A stretch of DNA of 64,000 nt, from the NCBI RefSeq assembly GCF_016598575.1, contig NZ_CP066801.1:4754501-4818500 (forward strand), read 5' to 3'. Origin of the DNA: Streptomyces sp. HSG2 (GTDB lineage Bacteria > Actinomycetota > Actinomycetes > Streptomycetales > Streptomycetaceae). Made by a program: the position numbers and the translations under genes. The number at the start of each line of letters is the position of its first letter. Position 1 is the first letter of the stretch. The notes under the pieces are model-generated. The model did not search any database. It had not been told where the DNA came from and saw nothing but the letters and a program-made list of their open reading frames with translations. Positions 60,389 through 64,000 of this stretch are shown piece by piece.

Positions 60389-60916
60389 ATGGCGGCGGCC
60401 ACGACAACCGGAGACGAGGACGGTCCGCTGGTGTATCGCAACGACGGCTTCCGGGAACTCGACCGTCGGGAGAGCTTGTGCCTGCTGGCGACGGCGACGG
60501 TGGGGCGCGTCGTCTACACCAGTCAGGCGCTGCCCGCCATCCAGCCGGTCGCCTTCGAGTTGGACGGAGACGGTGCCGTGCTCCTGCGGGCGTCCGCGCA
60601 CTCGGACGTTCCCGACGCCGTCGACGGGGCCGTGGTGGCCTTCGAGGCCGACGAGGTGGACCTCCTCGCCCACACGGGCTGGAGCGTCGTCGTGACCGGG
60701 CCCGCCTCCGTCCTGCGCGCGGCGGGCGGGCCCCGGCGGGCCGGGCGGGGAGAACCGCCCGAGGGGGACCGTCGATCCCCCTCTGTGCTCGTTCGTGTCG
60801 AACCCGACCTCGTGGCGGGTCGGATGCTGGTGGCCAGGCGTGGCCCACACGGTTCGGCCCCGCTCGACTCGGCGTCTCCGCCCGACGTCTCAGCGGGTCG
60901 CCGCTGTCTCGGCTGA
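60389..60916 (+). CDS. PPOX-class flavin/heme-binding protein
   Basis: A 175-residue split-barrel protein: LDRRESLCLLATATVGRVVY near residue 23, PAIQPVAFELDGDGAVLLR, VVAFEADEVDLLAHTGWSVV and LVRVEPDLVAGRMLVAR. It belongs to the actinobacterial PPOX group often seen with dormancy and redox regulons. Start ATG 60389. It ends within the convergent STAS gene (27-base overlap). Confidence 0.85.
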   Translation: MAAATTTGDEDGPLVYRNDGFRELDRRESLCLLATATVGRVVYTSQALPAIQPVAFELDGDGAVLLRASAHSDVPDAVDGAVVAFEADEVDLLAHTGWSVVVTGPASVLRAAGGPRRAGRGEPPEGDRRSPSVLVRVEPDLVAGRMLVARRGPHGSAPLDSASPPDVSAGRRCLG

Positions 60917-61276
60917 GCGAGTCGGCCGGCCGATCCCCTCCGCCCACCGGCACGGCTCGAACATCGTGTCGAGCCCTGTCGCGCGCAGCAGTCGGGGCAC
61001 CTGCCCGCCCCCGGTGATCAGCCGGCACCTGCCGTGACGCAGCAACGCGCGGTTCCGGGCCCGGCACAGCAGGCCGAGACCCGTGCAGTCCATGAAGGTC
61101 ACTCCGCGTACGTCGATCACGAGGTCGGGACGGGAGGCGTCGGTCAGCGCGTCCAGCCTGGCTCTGACCCGCGGTGCCGAGCCGAGGTCGATCTCTCCCC
61201 GGAGTTCCACGAAGGTGGTCTCCCCGTCCCGGCGCGCGGTGACGTGTGTCGTGGTGCGGTCGCAGGTGAGGGTCAT
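60890..61276 (-). CDS. STAS-domain anti-sigma factor antagonist
   Basis: A 128-residue SpoIIAA-like protein: FVELRGEIDLGSAPRVRARL near residue 23 and LVIDVRGVTFMDCTGLGLLC near 52. The phosphorylatable Ser of the DSSG motif is replaced by Thr after Cys (DCTG), which can still be phosphorylated. It could release a sigma factor by binding an HATPase such as that at 40632, although no partner is adjacent. Start ATG 61276. Confidence 0.9.
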   Translation of the reverse strand: MTLTCDRTTTHVTARRDGETTFVELRGEIDLGSAPRVRARLDALTDASRPDLVIDVRGVTFMDCTGLGLLCRARNRALLRHGRCRLITGGGQVPRLLRATGLDTMFEPCRWAEGIGRPTRSAETAATR

Positions 61277-61427
61277 GACCCGAGCCAACTCCACCGCGGG
61301 CGCGACCGGTAGGGGCTTTGGGCCCTATGTCGTCCTCTTCGCCACGCATCGGGACCCCGGCCACGAGGTGACCCGTCCGGCGCCGTCACGGCGGGAGCGA
61401 TCTCGGCGGTGCCGGAGGGAGGGCGGT

Positions 61428-61832
61428 TCAGCCGTCCGTCCATCCGCGATTCTTGGCGAAGTGCAGCAGGCCACGTCGGACCTGAGTGATCTGCTCGCCG
61501 GTCAGCGTCGGACAGGCGGACAGCAGCACCTCCGTCACCTCGTGCACGTACTCCTGGGCGGTCAGCACGTCGCACAGCGGGTCGTCGCCGTCCGGCTGCC
61601 GCCCCGGCCCGGGGAGAGCGGCCACCACTCCGGGCGCCAAGCGCACGTCGGACGCCTTCAGCCCCCGGTCCCCCTCCTCGACGTCGAACTCGACGAGAAT
61701 CCCGGGCCGCACCTGGTGCTCGGGGATCTCCAGGTCGTTGGCGTGCAGGAAGACGTCCTCCCCACCGTGGTCCGGCGTGATGAACCCATAGCCCCGTACG
61801 GCGTCGAACCGCACCACACGACCGGCGACCAT
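61428..61832 (-). CDS. Cold-shock domain protein with extra C-terminal region
   Basis: A 134-residue protein. Residues 1-65 form a cold-shock domain with RNP1 YGFITP (in RFDAVRGYGFITPDHGG) and RNP2 DVFLHANDLEI. A helical C-terminal half (residues 82-134, with AQEYVHEVTEVLLSACPTL and QITQVRRGLLHFAKNRGW) is absent from simple 67-residue Csp proteins. It likely binds nucleic acid and controls gene expression under stress. The start is the ATG at 61832. The leader has a 30-base tandem repeat. Confidence 0.9.
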   Translation of the reverse strand: MVAGRVVRFDAVRGYGFITPDHGGEDVFLHANDLEIPEHQVRPGILVEFDVEEGDRGLKASDVRLAPGVVAALPGPGRQPDGDDPLCDVLTAQEYVHEVTEVLLSACPTLTGEQITQVRRGLLHFAKNRGWTDG

Positions 61833-61865
61833 GACCGCAACCCCTCACCACGAACACCGGGCGTA

Positions 61866-61940
61866 CCCGGATCGACGACGACACCGGGCGCGGTGCCCGG
61901 ACCGACGACGAGGGCGGGCACCTCGCCCGGATCATCGTCG
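61866..61940. repeat. 30-base tandem repeat in leader of cold-shock gene
   Basis: The unit begins CCCGGATCGACGACGAC and recurs at 61866, 61896 and 61926 with exact 30-base spacing. The second copy differs at a few bases and the third matches only in part. It is upstream of the minus-strand cold-shock gene, in the leader or promoter, and can fold into several GC hairpins. Confidence 0.55.
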
Positions 61941-62020
61941 GGCTCGAAGCGTACGCCGAAGCCGAGGCCCGGCCAAACGGGCCGTGTCGCCGCCTCGGTG
62001 GACCGCGACCGCGCGCCGCC

Positions 62021-63445
62021 TCAGAGCCGCGCCGACCGCCCCGAGCCGTCCTGGGAACGGACCTCGACGACCGGCAGCAACCTGCGCAGGGCGGCGTTCT
62101 CCGCCGGATCGAGCAGGGCGTGCTGGACACAGGCCGGGACGAGGGTGCCGTCCGAGGGATGGGCCATCGTGTAGTGACAGGCCGCCAGTCGCTCCTGGGC
62201 CTCACGGATGTGGGGCGGCCTCGCCCGCTCCCCACGCCGGGTCGCCGCCCAGGCCTCGGCGACGACGTCCGCGTCCATGAACTGGTGCATCACGAAGGTC
62301 ACCGGCCGGACGCGCATCCGGTGACGACACAACCGGCCGACGCCGACCCGGCGTACGGCGCGGACCAGCCACCCCAGCGCCGTCACGACCGTCGAGGGGT
62401 GCCGGGCCACCACCCGCAGAATCCGGGCGACGAGCAGGGCCGGCGGCGTGCCGGTGAAGGTCGTCCGGCCGAAGTACCGGAAGAACGCGTCCCTGACGCC
62501 CAGGTCGCGTGGGTCGTCGCCGTCGAGGACCGGGTACCACCGCCCGCCCACGAAGAAGCCGTAGGCCGTGCGGTTGCAGCGCACGTCCCCGTGCTCCAGT
62601 ACCCGGTGGTCGAGACGCGCGCCGGCCCCGCGCTCGATCTCCGCCCACACCGCGTCCGGCGTGGCCTCGCGGAACCGCTGCCGCCACCGGCGTTCGTCGC
62701 CGAGGAAGGCCGCGGGTTGGAAGGAGAACATCCGGTAGCCCATGGCGTGGCAGTCACGGATCACCCCGGCGATCTCGTCGAGGTTCCCGGGTGTCACGGT
62801 CATGTTGTGGGCGAGGAAGAACCGCACGCCGTGCTCCTTCCGGAGCCGGTGGAACATGGCGGCGAATCTCTCGCGGTACGGGTTGAGGGAGCGCTCGTCC
62901 GGGGGCCGTTCGATGCCGCGCCGACCGTACATGAACCTGTCGAAGTGGGCGGCGAAGGAAAGCCTCCGGAACCGGGGGACCCCGTCGTGGTCGAGGGCGA
63001 GGCGGGAGAGGTACTCGGCGTCGAAGTCACCGTGGGTGAAGCTCATCGGCTCCCGACCGTGGTCGCGCATGATCCGCAGGGCCGCCGCGTGGTCGTCCGG
63101 GGCGAGCAGGCTCACCTCCCCGCCGATGAGTTGGGCGTGCGCGCGAGGGCCCCGCGAGGCTCTCAGCACGCCCAGCTGGGCGGCCACCTGCTCTCGCGTG
63201 TGAGGGCCGTCGACGCGCACCCGGTTGGCGTCGCGCGAGTGGTAGCAGGGAGCGCACTTGAGGTCGCACTTGGGGAAGACGCCGTGGGTTCCCTCACAAC
63301 CGACCCCGTGACGCCCGAGGACCTGCCCGGGAGTCCTGGCCGTCTCGGGTAGCTCGGCCCACCGGCGCTCCATGGCCTCGGCGAACTCGACGTCGTACGG
63401 GCGGGTGGCTCGTTCCAGTGCGCGCAGGGCGCGGCCGATGCGCAT
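62021..63445 (-). CDS. Radical-SAM enzyme, possibly Tes/MJ0619-like
   Basis: A 474-residue radical-SAM protein. The cluster motif is C60-xxx-C64-xx-C67 in FPKCDLKCAPCYHSRDAN. The region with AHAQLIGGEVSLL near 110 is the GGE motif that binds the S-adenosylmethionine carboxyl and amine groups. The C-terminal half has further cysteines (VRCNRTAYGF, LCRHRMRV, ACHYTMAHPSDGTLVPACVQ), possibly for an extra cluster. The MHQFMDADVV and HYTMAHPSDGTLVPAC segments recall the MJ0619/Tes family acting on lipid substrates; this is a resemblance only. The start is ATG 63445. It is followed upstream by a flavin oxidoreductase in the same orientation. Confidence 0.78.
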   Translation of the reverse strand: MRIGRALRALERATRPYDVEFAEAMERRWAELPETARTPGQVLGRHGVGCEGTHGVFPKCDLKCAPCYHSRDANRVRVDGPHTREQVAAQLGVLRASRGPRAHAQLIGGEVSLLAPDDHAAALRIMRDHGREPMSFTHGDFDAEYLSRLALDHDGVPRFRRLSFAAHFDRFMYGRRGIERPPDERSLNPYRERFAAMFHRLRKEHGVRFFLAHNMTVTPGNLDEIAGVIRDCHAMGYRMFSFQPAAFLGDERRWRQRFREATPDAVWAEIERGAGARLDHRVLEHGDVRCNRTAYGFFVGGRWYPVLDGDDPRDLGVRDAFFRYFGRTTFTGTPPALLVARILRVVARHPSTVVTALGWLVRAVRRVGVGRLCRHRMRVRPVTFVMHQFMDADVVAEAWAATRRGERARPPHIREAQERLAACHYTMAHPSDGTLVPACVQHALLDPAENAALRRLLPVVEVRSQDGSGRSARL

Positions 63446-63608
63446 CGGGGCGTTCCTCCTCGGACGGAAGCGGATGGGACGGGCCCCGGACCCGGAGCGC
63501 CCGGCGAGGCGCACTCCCCCCGGGCCCACGACGCGGGGCGCGGGCGTCGTCGCGGACGCTCGCGGGGAAGGCGCCCCGAGCGACGCCGGATCCCGGGGAC
63601 CGGCCCCG

Positions 63609-64000
63609 TCACCGGAACACCCGTGCGCGCGCCCTCAACAGGGAGCCGACGAGCCCCCTGCCGCGATCCAGCCTGCGGTGCACGTCGGCGAGCGCGGCGT
63701 GCCAGGGACCGTCGGCGTAGGTGGGGTACGGGTGGGTGGTGCGTGCGTACTCCGAGGGGGTCCACCCCAGGCGCACCGCCGCGGCCAGGTGTCCGATGGT
63801 CTCGCCGGCCCTCGGCGCCACCACCGTCGCCCCGACGATCCGCCCGCGTGGCCCCAGCACCAGCGTGGTGAAGCCCTCGGTCCGGCCGTCGGCGACCGCG
63901 CGGTCGACCCGGTCGTTCGCCAGGGTGTGGACGCGCGTGGTGCCGCCGTACCGCTCCCGGGCGGCCGTCGTGGTCAGACCCACCCTCGCGATCTCGGGGT
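63609..64000 (-). CDS. Flavin disulfide oxidoreductase (mercuric reductase-like), C-terminal part
   Basis: The gene enters from beyond the right edge, so only about the last 130 residues are seen. The dimerisation domain reads EIARVGLTTTAAR, then TLVLGPRGRIVGATVVAPRAGE, TIGHLAAAVRLGWTPSEYART and THPYPTYADGPWHAALAD. The C-terminus lacks the tandem cysteine pair of true mercuric reductase, so it is likely a related NAD(P)H/FAD oxidoreductase of another role. It precedes the radical-SAM gene by about 160 bases and could supply electrons to it. Confidence 0.85.
   Translation of the reverse strand, partial: PEIARVGLTTTAARERYGGTTRVHTLANDRVDRAVADGRTEGFTTLVLGPRGRIVGATVVAPRAGETIGHLAAAVRLGWTPSEYARTTHPYPTYADGPWHAALADVHRRLDRGRGLVGSLLRARARVFR

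Noticed and set aside
59397..61364. Long upstream continuation of the universal stress protein frame
   Set aside because: The conserved Usp start MSHPVIAGVDGS is at 59396, and the continuation overlaps three well-supported genes.
61866..61940. The tandem repeats as a CRISPR array
   Set aside because: There are no unique spacers; repeats are directly adjacent and partly degenerate, and no cas genes are present.

Overview
The window is a GC-rich chromosomal segment of a Streptomyces-type actinomycete. The third-codon positions are almost all G/C, GTG (and one TTG) starts are common, and the gene content is typical of the genus: a tuf3-type EF-Tu, GatD/MurT, a CtaG-like protein, HATPase and STAS regulators, and DUF6213. 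From memory, the order ung - lnt - tuf3 - purB - bio - rocD - pfkA - gatD/murT resembles the SCO1200-SCO1346 stretch of S. coelicolor. That comparison was not computed. No rRNA, tRNA, CRISPR array, intact prophage or biosynthetic gene cluster was seen.

Layout. 1-8.3 kb: a DMT exporter and the remnant of a second one, an FMN-binding PPOX protein, a Rieske lipoprotein, a HipA-like kinase overlapping a DUF3037 gene, two SDR genes behind a clear promoter and operator, and uracil-DNA glycosylase. 8.3-11.0 kb: DinB-like protein, apolipoprotein N-acyltransferase, SnoaL-like protein. 11.2-12.1 kb: a scar made of an internally deleted IS3-family element abutting a truncated MarR-type gene. 12.4-19.3 kb: UppP, a TVP38-type membrane protein, EF-Tu3, a spermidine-synthase-like protein, a DUF4442 thioesterase, a hexapeptide acyltransferase and an XRE-cupin regulator. 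19.5-25.1 kb: CoA-binding protein, YigZ, SbcD and SbcC. 25.1-35.6 kb: DUF885 peptidase-like protein, an Lrp regulator divergent from a PLP trans-sulfuration enzyme, an ACT-GNAT fusion, PurB, a GDSL esterase and two overlapping CNNM/CBS membrane proteins. 35.8-41.1 kb: biotin genes bioB-bioA-bioD divergent from bioF, then an HATPase.

41.1-47.6 kb: an NlpC/P60 hydrolase preceded by a recognisable c-di-AMP (ydaO-type) riboswitch, an Lrp-ddaH-rocD arginine/ornithine unit, a CtaG-like protein and PfkA. 47.8-55.6 kb: the GatD/MurT peptidoglycan-amidation pair divergent from a peptide deformylase, a TetR divergent from an acyl-CoA dehydrogenase, a succinate-semialdehyde dehydrogenase and a quinone oxidoreductase. 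55.9-64.0 kb: small and hypothetical genes, then a stress-type group (universal stress protein, P-loop phosphotransferase, PPOX, STAS antagonist, cold-shock domain protein), an unusual radical-SAM enzyme, and the C-terminal part of a flavin disulfide oxidoreductase cut by the window end.

Shared regulation. Two groups of acyl/redox genes appear linked by operator-like repeats: one site is common to the SDR operon and the quinone oxidoreductase, another to the DUF4442 thioesterase and the TetR/acyl-CoA dehydrogenase pair. The least described pieces are the HipA-like/DUF3037 module, the radical-SAM/flavin-oxidoreductase pair, the ACT-GNAT fusion and the unassigned operators. No clear novel defence or mobile system was found.
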